Source of the DNA: Labyrinthula sp. Ha
Lineage: Eukaryota > Sar > Bigyra > Labyrinthulida > Labyrinthulaceae
Reading direction: 5' to 3'
DNA: 64,000 nt
Assembly: GCA_015227615.1 (NCBI GenBank)
Contig: JAALGZ010000005.1
Span: 1,860,001 to 1,924,000, forward strand
Part shown: piece after piece, positions 35,376-46,028 of the stretch
Numbering within the stretch: the stretch's first letter is position 1
Layout of the letters: each line of letters opens with the position of its first letter
Position numbers and translations under genes: made by a program
Notes under the pieces: model-generated
What the model saw: the letters and a program-made list of their open reading frames with translations, nothing else
Told to the model about the DNA's origin: nothing
Databases searched by the model: none

Positions 35376-37163
35376 CTACACATTCAAATATCCAAGCTTC
35401 TTTAAGAGCATTATATCGGTTCGACAAGAAAATTCATTTACTTGTTCGAGCAACAAAGAAGCACACCCTGAGGCTCTCTTCATCTCCCTCAGTGCCAACA
35501 CGTTGTGAAGCTCTTTACGCTCATCTCCGGTATTCCATGAAGCTAGAAACTCTGTCCATAATTTTTTTTCAGCATCAGGAACAACTGCTGGATATAATTG
35601 TGCCAAACTTAGCTTCTTCAGCATAATATTCCTGTTCTCCTGCTCCAGCGATTTAAGATAGTAGCTTATCCCCGAACCCAGCTTAAAATTACGGAACGAG
35701 TCCTCTCTTGGGGATACATATAGAAACTGCTTGTAAACATTATTTCCGTGAGAATAGTTATATTTATCAGTTCTTGTAGGGTACAGCAACTTAACAAGAC
35801 CATGCTGAAATCTTCTTGCATCGTAGTTTAACTTAGGTGCTGTAAAATCCAGTGTAGGATTTCCATTCACTTCTATTACCCTAGGATTGAGTCTATTGTC
35901 AAAAATAATGTCAAGTCCAAGTGTTTGATAACAGCCAAAACAATTTAAGTCGCCCAAAACTTTGATAAAACCAGGCTCAGTAGCCAAGAGCGTAAATGTT
36001 ATAGTAGTTTCTAGCTTTCGAAGCAATTTTTTTGCGTCAAATTCTATTCCTTCTTCTAAGTTATGTCTAAATTTTCCTTGAGTTAAGAACAGCAGAAATT
36101 CTTTTAATTTGAATGTAAGTTCATCTGTTGGTTTTATCTTATAGTTTATTGCAAGGTTAGTTAGAAAAGATGACCGATTTACTTCATTATATTCAGTAGC
36201 TGCAAACCTAACAAAGGCATTTGGATGAAAATATAACCTTAGAGGTTTTACACTTGTTAATACAACGTGAACTCTGAGATCAAACTTTTTTCCATCTATA
36301 AGTAAAGGATTCTCCAAGTATTCTTGAATCACAAAATCTTCAGCTAGTAACTCTGCGCGCTTTTCGTATATTTCCATTCCAGTAGCTAAATATATATTTT
36401 TTCCTCCTTGTGCACTGGCTGGCTTAACTATAAATTTCATGTTTTCATATAATTCTCTGCTCTCGAATATTGTATGAATGGTTTCCTTGGTAAAACATAA
36501 GAAACTAATTTTTCTCAGGAATGATGTGTTGTCTAAACCAGTATGCATAGATCGACAAAAAGAGTCTTTGCGACTTAATGCTTCTCGTAGACCAAAAATT
36601 CTGTTAGTGTGAATTATTTTGGCTTTCTCATTTTGTTTAATTTGCTGCAGGTTATATTTCTCCAACATTGTATATGTTGCTTTATCCCAACAGCTAAAGC
36701 GATTCATACAAACAAAAGAGTAATATTGTAACTTAGAAGACTTCATTAAGCTTTTTTGATGCTGCATCATTTGTCCCAGACTAGGGTATTTTTTCATTGT
36801 AATATCAAACCCAGAATGAGTGTAAGCAGTCCTCCGCTTTTTGTAGAACCAACAACAAGAAGTTTCAATAGACATAAAATATGCTTCATGCTTCGCATCA
36901 AAAAAACAGTAATCACTCAAAAAAGTATCATTTTCCTGAGGTTTTTCAACGTTTTTCTCCCAATCTCTCTGGTCAACGTCGTTCGTCTCTTGGAAACGGA
37001 TATCCATTTCGGCATGGTGTCCAAAAGGTAGAGGATCAAAATACAACCCAGAGATATTTAAAAATATCATAAACAAAAAAACGCTAATAAAACCAAGAAT
37101 GAAACAATATCTAGATAAAAATTCTCGTCTTTCATCCTTTTTATACATCTTACAACATTTCAA
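35376..37163 (-). CDS. Tubulin-tyrosine-ligase-like (TTLL) enzyme with N-terminal membrane anchor
   Basis: This 595-residue single-exon gene carries an ATP-grasp TTL domain, which ligates amino acids to proteins, usually tubulin. Motifs are FIVKPASAQGGKNIYL (about 244-259, ATP-binding Lys), VIQEYLENPLLIDGKKFDLR (about 278-297), LTNLAINYK (334-342), LGLDIIFD (415-422) and EVNGNPTLD (431-439, metal-binding Glu and Asn). Ahead of it, a basic N-terminus (KCCKMYKKDERR) precedes a hydrophobic segment at about 19-41. By the positive-inside rule this predicts a type II protein with the catalytic domain in the lumen, where there is no tubulin. Several Cys residues (20, 86, 103-104, 152, 158, 203, 223) could form disulfides. 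A luminal target, or a cytosolic domain with the opposite topology, must be considered. It diverges from Rpn13 with 74 bp between. Confidence 0.85.
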   Translation of the reverse strand: MKCCKMYKKDERREFLSRYCFILGFISVFLFMIFLNISGLYFDPLPFGHHAEMDIRFQETNDVDQRDWEKNVEKPQENDTFLSDYCFFDAKHEAYFMSIETSCCWFYKKRRTAYTHSGFDITMKKYPSLGQMMQHQKSLMKSSKLQYYSFVCMNRFSCWDKATYTMLEKYNLQQIKQNEKAKIIHTNRIFGLREALSRKDSFCRSMHTGLDNTSFLRKISFLCFTKETIHTIFESRELYENMKFIVKPASAQGGKNIYLATGMEIYEKRAELLAEDFVIQEYLENPLLIDGKKFDLRVHVVLTSVKPLRLYFHPNAFVRFAATEYNEVNRSSFLTNLAINYKIKPTDELTFKLKEFLLFLTQGKFRHNLEEGIEFDAKKLLRKLETTITFTLLATEPGFIKVLGDLNCFGCYQTLGLDIIFDNRLNPRVIEVNGNPTLDFTAPKLNYDARRFQHGLVKLLYPTRTDKYNYSHGNNVYKQFLYVSPREDSFRNFKLGSGISYYLKSLEQENRNIMLKKLSLAQLYPAVVPDAEKKLWTEFLASWNTGDERKELHNVLALREMKRASGCASLLLEQVNEFSCRTDIMLLKKLGYLNV

Positions 37164-37237
37164 TTCGTCCTTCGCATGTTGCGACTAGTAACACATTTTG
37201 GGGAATTCCCATTTGGATTATTGCTCAAAGACTTGAG
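37164..37237. promoter_or_regulatory. Compact bidirectional promoter between TTLL and Rpn13 genes
   Basis: Only 74 bp separate the two start codons. The stretch includes the perfect 10-bp palindrome GGGAATTCCC at 37201-37210, a natural candidate for a symmetric (dimeric) regulator site serving both genes. There is no TATA box. Confidence 0.5.
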
Positions 37238-38110
37238 ATGGATGAAGAAAAAGTGTTTTCATTTCGCTGTGGTATCTTTATTGCAGATTATAAACCCCCA
37301 CATAAAGTGTATCCTTATCCTGCTGCCGGTGAATTGACTATGGATTTTTCAGATTCTGAAACTAAAAATGTTGGAATGGGAATTTGGAAGGTTTTCCCTG
37401 GGCAACCAAACCTCAAGAATGTTGAAAACGTAAAGTTTGGGGTAACAGCTTTTCATTCTTTCACTAAGATTACGGATGAACATTTAAAGTCCAAAGTTGG
37501 AAATCTAGATTTATCGTCGGAAAAGAATTCTAAAATATTTGTTTTTGAAACTGAAGAAAAGGTTTCTATTAATTTTAAAGACGGAAGTAAACTTACGCAC
37601 CCACCAAGTGTTCCTGTTTTCTTTTGGCCCCAAGATCCTGTAGAGGAAAATTTCAATTCTTTCCTAAGAAAGTTTGATAAGGTTACACATGCTATTTTAG
37701 ACCAAGAGAAAAGAGACAGCGCGCGCATTAAAGAAACGGTTCAAGAAACGCGTAATAATTTGACTGGCAGTGGGAGTCAAATATTAGCTCCAATTAAGAG
37801 GAAACGCTTTATAAAATCACTTTTCGAAGTACTAAGCTTTCAGAAAATCAACTCCGTTAACTGGACAGCAGAAGATAAAAAAGAAATTCTTGATTTGTTT
37901 CCTGAGGAATTTAGAGATTGGGATTCACTAAGCTATGTTCTAAGTAGCCAGTATTTCAAAGAGCAAGTTCATATGCTTGAATCTGCACTTAATGGGCCTA
38001 ATTTCCCTTCGATATATGCTCAGTTTATGATGGATCTCAGCACGATGAAACCAGGTGTTAATAACTTTTTGCAAGAGCTTGACAAGAAAGTAAAGAAGCA
38101 AAAGAATTAG
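37238..38110 (+). CDS. RPN13: 26S proteasome ubiquitin receptor Rpn13/ADRM1
   Basis: This 290-residue single-exon gene begins with a Pru (PH-like) domain, about 8-150. It has FRCGIF (for family FRAGK), an internal INFKDGSK and VFFWPQDP (matching the family's FFWMQEP), followed by a helix. Pru domains bind ubiquitin and Rpn2. The C-terminal region (about 215-285) resembles the DEUBAD domain that recruits and activates UCH37/UCHL5: DSLSYVLSSQYFKEQVHML followed by ESALNGPNFPSIYAQF, compared with the human TLTSPQFQQAL...FSAALASG...QFGL pattern. Between Pru strands there is an extra segment (about 74-100) not in the animal protein. Its TAG stop overlaps the stop of the convergent gene on the other strand by two bases. 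Confidence 0.82.
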   Translation: MDEEKVFSFRCGIFIADYKPPHKVYPYPAAGELTMDFSDSETKNVGMGIWKVFPGQPNLKNVENVKFGVTAFHSFTKITDEHLKSKVGNLDLSSEKNSKIFVFETEEKVSINFKDGSKLTHPPSVPVFFWPQDPVEENFNSFLRKFDKVTHAILDQEKRDSARIKETVQETRNNLTGSGSQILAPIKRKRFIKSLFEVLSFQKINSVNWTAEDKKEILDLFPEEFRDWDSLSYVLSSQYFKEQVHMLESALNGPNFPSIYAQFMMDLSTMKPGVNNFLQELDKKVKKQKN

Positions 38111-39171
38111 TCCTCAGAAAGTTCAAGATGCATTGTTGGTAGCAGCTCATTCCAGTCTTCTTTGGAGATCATTAAACTCTCAAAATCTGCTGGATCGAGT
38201 TCCATATCGATTGGCTCTACATCTGAATGATAATTTATTTCCGCTTGATGTTGTTGCTTGTCAGCTGATGGTGCTCTCTGGCGTTGTTCTAATTTCCTTC
38301 TGTTACTTAATCGTAACTTTTGAGCAAAATTCATAGGTCTTAATTTGGTAAATTTCATCATGGAAGCTTTTCTTGGACGTGCAATTAATTTGTACTCAAA
38401 TCCACGCTCTGGAGAAAAAGTTCTAACGATGTTCTTATAGCGCACCTCCCTTAGATCACTGGGAAGGCTCTTCTCAGACGATTCTCTTTCTTCTATTGGC
38501 TTTTTCTTATTCTTGGATTTATCTTTCCGTGAAGCAAAACTTTTAAAAAATCGTTCTTCAAGCTGCTTCGCTCCAGAAGAAATAATTCTAGAAGCTGTCT
38601 TCAAATTTGGTTTCCTACCAAGGGCGTCATCAGCACTCAAAGTTCGACTTTTTGACCTGTAGTTGAGTTCAGTGTCAGCTATGAAGCTGGAATGCTTTAC
38701 ATGTAGATTTTCTCTAACTTGAAGAGATTTTTGCTTGATCAATTGTGGCTTTGGAGGTTCCATTTCTTGAAAAAGAAAGTCACTCGAGTCTACGCGAATA
38801 TCTTTAAGCTTCCTGATAAGGTCATCAAGTGATTTATTTACGTCTTTGCTCTCATCAGCATCGTATTTTGGGAATATTTGCATCATGGCGTCAAGGTTTT
38901 CAATTTCAGCTTCATCGAAGTAAAACTCTGGTTTATCCAAGTTAAAGCGATTTAGGTTCAGATTCTTCTTAAGGTTCTTTTGCAAGTTATTCTTAGGTAT
39001 ATAGTTTTTTAATGTACTAAACCTATTCTTTTTTCGCAACTTTCTTTCAGATAAGTCATTGTATGGGTTGTCATAGTCTTCAGGGTGTAACAATTCATCG
39101 TTTGTCTTCTTCTCTTTTACTGGAGAATTCATCATGCATGGTAATGCTGCCTCGTCGAAATTTAAGAGCAA
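38107..39171 (-). CDS. Basic protein of unknown function, 354 residues
   Basis: This single open frame is too long to be chance. The product is hydrophilic and charged, with no membrane segment and no domain I recognise. An acidic patch near the N-terminus is followed by a Lys/Asn/Leu-rich stretch (about 45-75), a possible helix with acidic and basic alternation (about 85-125), a strongly basic Ser/Lys region (about 205-235), and an acidic C-terminus (about 315-354). The sequence FEYKLIARPRKASMMKF near residue 270 looks locally structured. It converges on Rpn13, and the stop codons overlap. The context gives no clear functional hint. It may be a largely disordered nuclear or cytoskeletal protein, but that is a guess. 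Confidence 0.75.
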   Translation of the reverse strand: MLLNFDEAALPCMMNSPVKEKKTNDELLHPEDYDNPYNDLSERKLRKKNRFSTLKNYIPKNNLQKNLKKNLNLNRFNLDKPEFYFDEAEIENLDAMMQIFPKYDADESKDVNKSLDDLIRKLKDIRVDSSDFLFQEMEPPKPQLIKQKSLQVRENLHVKHSSFIADTELNYRSKSRTLSADDALGRKPNLKTASRIISSGAKQLEERFFKSFASRKDKSKNKKKPIEERESSEKSLPSDLREVRYKNIVRTFSPERGFEYKLIARPRKASMMKFTKLRPMNFAQKLRLSNRRKLEQRQRAPSADKQQHQAEINYHSDVEPIDMELDPADFESLMISKEDWNELLPTMHLELSED

Positions 39172-39967
39172 GATCTACCCAGCACACTAGGCCATCACTC
39201 CTAGAACTATTATTTATATTTCTTGTTACTAGAATAAATAAAAGCAAATTCAGAGAGGATATAATTCTTACATAAATTAATAACCACTATGTTTCTGACA
39301 TCTGGTTATTTCATCAAAATCTAGAGTTGTTTGTTAATTCCATTTCAAATTTATAATAGCTGTTGACGACCGAGTCTACTGTAAACTTCATTAACAGAAT
39401 CATACCAGTTTAGGGAACACATCTGTACGAATCCGTTATACTAATATATTTATACGTTTTCTTAGAGTGTTATCTGGAATGAGCTGAACCATGTTATATT
39501 GCACTAGAGTCGGTAATACTTGCAACATTCTACACGAAAATAGGCAGTCTGAAAGTTGAGAGCTTAATAATAGAACCAGATGATGTTCATCTTACGCTAT
39601 CAAATAAGATTATTTTGTATTTTTTTGTGCTCTCTCCAATATTATTGCTTATTTGGCTTCATTATTCCTTTCGACTTTTTTGTATTTCCTCATTTCTTTC
39701 ACACTTTGTATAAATTATCAAAGCTCCACTCTTTTTATGACTACAAAATATATTTTTACGGACTTTATTTTTTATTTCTTCTCAAAATAGTTTCAGATCT
39801 TTTAGCCTTTGTCAGATTTTTTTAGTTTTTTTGGCTTTAATAATGAGAAGAATTTAATCTACACAACATTCTAACTCGAGCGTATTTTTTATGATCTTAT
39901 TCTTCAGTGAATTGATGTTCTGCTGTACCTGAAGTTCTTTCTTCTCCCAATATTATTTATTTCCTTT

Positions 39968-40680
39968 TTATATTGTTTTATTGTAGAGTAGTAGGTCTTG
40001 CATTTCTGAAACCATTGCCGGTATTAAATTCCCCGTGTAAGTTTCTTCTATGTAACATATTGCTTTGCGAAGCTCTGAAACCACATCTTCGTCTACTTTG
40101 TTTGATGAGTATTGGAGTATATGATACATATACAAGAAAAGAATTGGGTTCATTTTGTTTTAAAAGCTTAGCATCTTCTACTACATATATCTTAGAATAA
40201 TTTGTACGGAAGGTTGTTCCATGAAATACCTAGTTCCTTGTGCACAGGATCTAACTCTTCCAAAATATAATCGCTGTTAATAATTTCTATCGCGCTTTCA
40301 GAATGTACCATCAGAGTGTATTTTGCCATTACTCCTACTGCTCAATAATATAACCCTGCTACCACAACGTTCCCTGAGAATTTGATCTTCTTCTTAGATT
40401 CAATATTTTCTATGTGGTCTAATGCAAGTTTAATGACCTTGCTTTGTGCATTATTATGGTTCTTATTTGATCTTTGAGATGAACTACGAAAACGACTCTC
40501 AATTAGAATCTCCTGGATGGTATAATACTGTTCATACACAATTTCTGTGCAAAATAAATTTTGATAGATAACACCCTTGAAACAAGAGCTTACATATCTA
40601 AATACACTAAATAAGTGTTGGTATTTTTCGCTTCTACTTTTTTCAAGTGATTTCCCTAAAAATGTTTCAAATGTTTACGT
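39968..40680 (-). pseudogene. Possible decayed gene, unknown family
   Basis: One minus-strand frame stays open for about 110 codons and continues sensibly beyond a single stop for about 45 more, then coding-like sequence goes on in other frames down to 39968. The translation is rich in charged residues, unlike most AT-rich chance frames. The three or four interruptions do not match the mini-intron pattern of the real genes. No family is recognised. It could be a dead host gene, or a coincidence. Confidence 0.3.
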
Positions 40681-42534
40681 ATAAAAATGTATGCTTATAT
40701 AGCTACTATGACTTTGTTGAGATGCTGATCCTGTCTACTCCTTGATTCTAATTTAAAGAAGAAACTTCCTCTTTGTTTGTCAGCGCAAATTGTTTTATCT
40801 TGCTTTTTTTAGGTTTCGGAACAATGTTGTGCAAAATCTTATGTGATTGTGCCCTCTAATATCTTACTTGATGCTTTTAGTTATTCCTCTCTTGAGTTTG
40901 ATATCATTTGGAGAGCAACTTTGACATTTATAATACTTTCTGCATAATTCTACCAAAATAAGGCAATTATTTTGTCATTTGATTTACGGGTAAGATAGCA
41001 TTATAAATCTAAATATCTCCTCGAAATTCTTTCTAAAGATGAACTGTTACAGGTTGAAGAGTCAGTAAATGAGGATAAAGTTTTTTGATCTTGTGATATA
41101 TGCAATTTTCATCTTCAGTATATGAGGCTATAGAAACTTTAAACAGTGTGTTTTTCTTTTAGTTTTCCGTAATTGAAAATAAGTAAAACAACTTGGTTAA
41201 CATTATCTGTAGCCGCGGCATATTTCTAAATTTAACACCGTATCAATCTATTTTTAGGGAATTCTAATCTATGTTATACCCATAAATATTTAATACAGGT
41301 ATTCTTACATCTTGTCATGTTGGTCCTATCGCATTTGAAGATAAGGATAATAATAACTCGATATGTGTTTATAAAAGTGATATATTACATTCTCCAAGCC
41401 CTTGTATATAACAGAAGTCAGCGCTCATGAGAATAGTTGCATGTCTACCTTTGGTACCCTAGTAGAAATTTCATACAAGGTACAGGTATCAAGTGAAATT
41501 ATTTAACCCGTTGATATAATCCAAATCAAAAATGCTTTCATAGTATTTTGATCAATGAATTTTCACCAACAGAAAGGACCATACTATAAAAAGCGAAGCC
41601 AAAATTTGATAACTTACATACCCATAACTCTATAGCCAAAACGGCGAAAGAAAAAAGTATTAGAGGACTAACACCTAGATGATAATCAGGATACAAACTA
41701 AATCCAGTTCCCTTATTGGGAAAGCTTTATAGAACCTTCATAAATAGGTCTTAACTGAACCACAGAATTGTCAACTAAATTTAATGTTATTGTATTAATA
41801 TATTCGAACAAGTAGTAAAGAACAAGACAAATCAAAATTTTAAATCTACAAAATTATGCCTTAGCCTTGTTTGCAGGGCAATACCTAAGCAAGATAGTTC
41901 GCTGGGACAACAATTCTTGACCTAATTGAAAGTTATTTAGATTTAATGAAGTCAGCAAAAGGTATGAAATTGTTCGTTTATTGAATAGAATAAACAATAC
42001 AATATTTTTAGATAAGCTTGAGGCAATAATAATGTTAATCTCGCTACATTCGCTATCATATTTTTGGACTGGAGAAAGTTCTTGTTAGCAACCCCAAAAT
42101 ATTTAAAGTTCCTTTAGACATAGCTATCAGAAGCATATATATATATCTTGAACCTCAACCGTTAGATAACACTGAAAATGTAAAATATGGTTTAGATTCG
42201 TAAATTTGTAATAAAACAAAATAAAATTTCATGTGCATAATACTCTTTAGAGAAGACAGAAAATATGTTATTTTATGAGGACTATTTTTGGTATTCTTAA
42301 AGTTGTATTCTACATTTGGATTGTCTCTACTGCATAAAATTCAATCCTCCTTTTGAACACATTACCCATGGTTTCTTATGCTCGAGCTCAGTAAAGCTGC
42401 ACATTTGACCTCTCTATAACAATTAAGAGTTTTTAGTTAGATAACTTCTTATAGCAAATACCCTGTGGCTGCTATGAAGTATATTAAATATGTTACTAAC
42501 TGTTTTTACAGATTGGAGCTTAGTTTGGGATAGG

Positions 42535-43010
42535 GTTGGCATTTAATGAAAATTATCAATAATTATTTGAAAATTATTATGATTTCGATTATCAATAAGA
42601 CAACTTGGATTTTAAATTCTATCAAATAATTCCAATTTTATTCCGATTACCAATTTATTCTCAAAGTAAAAATGGGCTATGTGACCCTGTTCTTAATTTC
42701 AAAAAATTTCTTACTTGTTTTCTGCATCATAAGAAAACATTTAAAAGCTGACCAAATGACATGGAAACAATCCAGTAGTAGAGTGTGATTGGGAAATGTC
42801 ACTAATTTCCTTATAGTTTGCTTACGGTGTAAAAAAATGAAATAGTATTTATTTGGCTTTTTGACCCAGGGCCTTGTGACGCAAACTTGCATAGATAATT
42901 ACTTGATTATCAATAATCAGAATCAATGAAGAAAAAAAAACTTTGGTCAATTTCTTGTCAAAAAAATATGAAAAAAATCCCAACCATGGTGCCGGATATT
43001 ACAAAGGCTG
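42535..43010. repeat. Dispersed AT-rich repeat, copy A
   Basis: This copy shares, in order, three blocks with copies near 44.2 and 57.0 kb: a left block with TTATTC and ATTAxCAAT, the middle block ATTTATTxGCTTTxxxACCCA, then GGxCxTGTGAC, and a right end with TATCAATAAT. The ends carry complementary TTATTGATAA/TTATCAATAA words. There is no coding capacity. It looks like a MITE or another non-autonomous element; boundaries are approximate. Confidence 0.6.
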
Positions 43011-43989
43011 TTGAAAATGTGACTTCCTATGGCTAGTTCCGCTTAAGCTTATGCATTTTCCATTCTCTAACAATTCTCAGATAAGACCCAATGTAGTTCT
43101 AGCAGCAAAATATAATGCTAAACTACAGATTCCTCTTAATGAGGAACAATATACTTGCTGCTAAAATATAATTTTCAGTAGTAAATTCATTATAACCCAT
43201 CCATAACCTCAAAATTAACAAAACATGTTAAGTTATTGGCAAATAATTTTGCACAGCCCTTGTTGACCTCTACTCCTGTGGAATGTCTGGTTCTACCCAT
43301 GCTACACTAAAAATATTGACACATTGAACTCCAGGATTTAATTTGGATCTAGTTGTCAGAATGTAGTTGAATACGAGAAAGGATTGGAGAGGTTTATGAA
43401 CGGTCCAAAGTGTTTTCTTAAATGTGCTAATTGATGTGTTACTGGAGATAGATTGTTCGGCTGTCTTTGATGACATGAGTGAGTTAATAATTTTAGCCTG
43501 GAACTCAAAAAATACAATTTCAAGATACTTTCAAGTTCCAATTTCTAAATCTACACAGAGAACCGCAACTCCTGTAAAAGGTTTTAGGGTATCTCTAAAG
43601 AAAGATAGGATACATACTCTGCAAGAAGTTTTGATTTTGGATGCAGTGTAAGTTCTCAGCGAAGTATCAAAAGAGTCTTGAGATTTTTTTCTGACGAGTG
43701 AAAACGATGAGATATCTTCTAGGCATTTTGGGTTAAGAGTGAGAAGTTTTGAGGGTTTCACCGAAAGATATATGATCCAACTCCCTCAATGTTTGCTTTA
43801 GTCACTAAGGTTCTACAGTATACTATTTTCGCATCATTAAGAAAAGTAATAGATTTGAATTCAGTGTTTAGTTATGGAAGCAAAGTTGTTTTTTGAAGCT
43901 TTAATTCCTTTTCCAAAACAAAGCTGGTAATAGTAAATTAGAGTTTGACTTCATGTAAAATTAGATTTATCAATATGCAAATGGTTCTT

Positions 43990-44430
43990 GTTATGGCTTT
44001 GAATTTGAATATGAAATTTATGATTTTTAAAGGGATCCAATAATACTGATTTCATTTTGATTATCAACCCATTATCAATAGAATAATAGGCCTCAGAGAT
44101 ATTAACTGGTTCACCTTATTTTGGTTGCATTTTTGCACCACATTAAAATGTTCCTAAGCTTACAATGTAGACCGGGAGTAGACAAATAACATATAAAATG
44201 ATGGCGAGAGCTCACTTTTGTCAAAGTTTTCAGGGAATACTGAAATGTAGAAACCGTTTTTCCCAGGGCCTTGTACCTGACTATTTATTAATAAATAATA
44301 ATTATCAATAATCAATTAAAATAGTTGATAATTATTAAAATCAAACAACAATGATATATCAGGTAAAAAATTATTTATAATTTATCAATTAGTTAATTAA
44401 TTAATTAATTGACCCCTAAATGGGCTACCC
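43990..44430. repeat. Dispersed AT-rich repeat, copy B
   Basis: It has the diagnostic CCCAGGGCCTTGT block at about 44264-44276, a left block with TTGATTATCAAC and a right end with ATTATCAATAATCAATT. The tail AAATGGGCTA (near 44419) is also found inside copy A, so copies may be compound or truncated. It is more diverged than copies A and C. Confidence 0.55.
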
Positions 44431-45289
44431 GCAAAATGGATCACATCATTCATTGAAGACAATTTGTTAAATCTTTTGGTAAAGCTTTCAGAATTCTTAA
44501 ACTTGCAAAATCAGAATTATTTGGGACTTAGAGTACCCAATTTTCTAATAAAAATCTCTCTCAGACTGTGACCTTAGTTTTGACAAACCGCATTCATAAC
44601 TTCATTATCCACAAATCTTTGCATGTGATATTCTGTAAAGTACAGAAAACAGTACCGATCATACGAATTTTTTGAGTTAATTGTCGTAACAGTAAAATCT
44701 ACAATGTCAACTGGAAACCCTATTAAACTTAATAGTTGCTTTAGACAATTTGATCTAGTTCGGTACATGACTTGGAGACTCCACTATGGTCTGACTAGGA
44801 GTGAATAGATTGCAAAAATCCATGGGACACCCCCACTTTTCAAAGTTTTTTTGCGTGAACACAGAAAGGATGTTTTTGAATTACTAGATCCATTCTAAAG
44901 AAGCGAACTTATCTAAGAATATTTGGCAATCTAAACTATCAACTTGAAAATCATTAAATACTCATTTTCGAATACAAAATATAAAGTAAAACTTCAGAAT
45001 TGCCAATTATGTAAGAAGAAAAGCAGCTAGTCTAAATTTCTGAAAACAAAGTAAAAGTTCTCTTATATTCTGGCAAGATCAGGTAGTTTGCAGAAGTATC
45101 AACTCATTTTTAAACTCACAATAACCTTTTACACAATATTGCTCAAAAAAAAGTTTTCAATATAATATGTAGTACTCCTGTAAATATCAATTATTTTGTT
45201 ACAAGCTCGTGCAATGCCTACATTAGTTTTTAGTTCAATTATCCTTCTATGATAACTTATTAAATTTTTTCATTCAAAAATTTAATGGT

Positions 45290-45660
45290 GGGATCTCAAA
45301 AGGAGGGATTGTTTCTGACTAAAAACTTTGAAAATAACAGATACCATCTATAGGACCTGTTTGTCGCCTGGAATACCTCAAGAGCAAGTCGTTGGGTAAT
45401 TAACGGCATTGTAACTTGTAAAGCCAAATGCCATTAACTTCATTGACATAATCAGTACAAATGGAAACGATAGTGTAGAAAAACACATTTATGCAAGCTA
45501 TACTCTTATAAAGTAAAGGAACAGGCAACGACGTTACTGGTATTCTGTCTTCCATAGTATATCCTTCTTTTGACTTTAGCATTTCTTTTAAGCAAAGAGC
45601 AAGACCTTGGGTCATTCTTTCAAGACAGGAATAGAGAGAATAATTGTGTTCATGTTTTTC
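45290..45660 (-). pseudogene. Possible decayed coding tract downstream of the 7TM gene
   Basis: A minus-strand frame reads as plausible protein for about 85 codons and continues past one stop in the same frame for about 25 more. No family or domain is recognised. The tract lies on the same strand as the 7TM gene, about 370 bp beyond its stop. A relic of a former neighbour gene is possible; chance cannot be excluded. Confidence 0.2.
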
Positions 45661-46028
45661 TACAATTTGTTTCTAAGTTTTTTAGTTAATAATCTTTGAG
45701 AATATAAAGTTGGTACTTAAGAAAATAGTTCTAACAAAGAACAAAAATTCCTTTTCACACTTTCTTCTCCTTCTTAGCTATCATATTCTAATATTTTGAA
45801 GAAACAACGTAGATAGCAAGAACAATTGTTGAAGATATTTTTTATTCTTTTTCTCACTGGAGTTATTTAAGAAACAGATTGAAGTTAAGGAATACAAACT
45901 TAACATAAGTGTTTAAAACAAAATATTTATATACCACAATGTTTTTGAACATAACCCTTTACAATATCCCTGTTGAAACTGAAACCAAACAACAATATAC
46001 AAATAAATAAAACAGGACATAGTATAAA

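Larger units (their letters stand above)
39172..46028. other. Gene-poor spacer with repeats and decayed coding-like tracts
   Basis: This 6.9-kb spacer has no intact gene. It contains two copies of a dispersed repeat (about 42.5-43.0 and 44.0-44.4 kb), a TTAA-rich simple tract near 44389-44411, and several minus-strand stretches that read like decayed protein (39968-40680, 43270-43761, 45290-45660). Each stretch alone is within reach of chance. Confidence 0.55.

Noticed and set aside
43270-43761. Minus-strand frames that seem to continue across one stop
   Set aside because: Suggestive of a dead gene, but each part is chance length and no homologous family is known to me; kept only as a remark in the spacer description.
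39968-43761. Idea that TGA encodes Trp, since two tracts continue past TGA
   Set aside because: All secure genes use TGG for Trp and have no internal TGA; decayed sequence or chance explains these tracts better.
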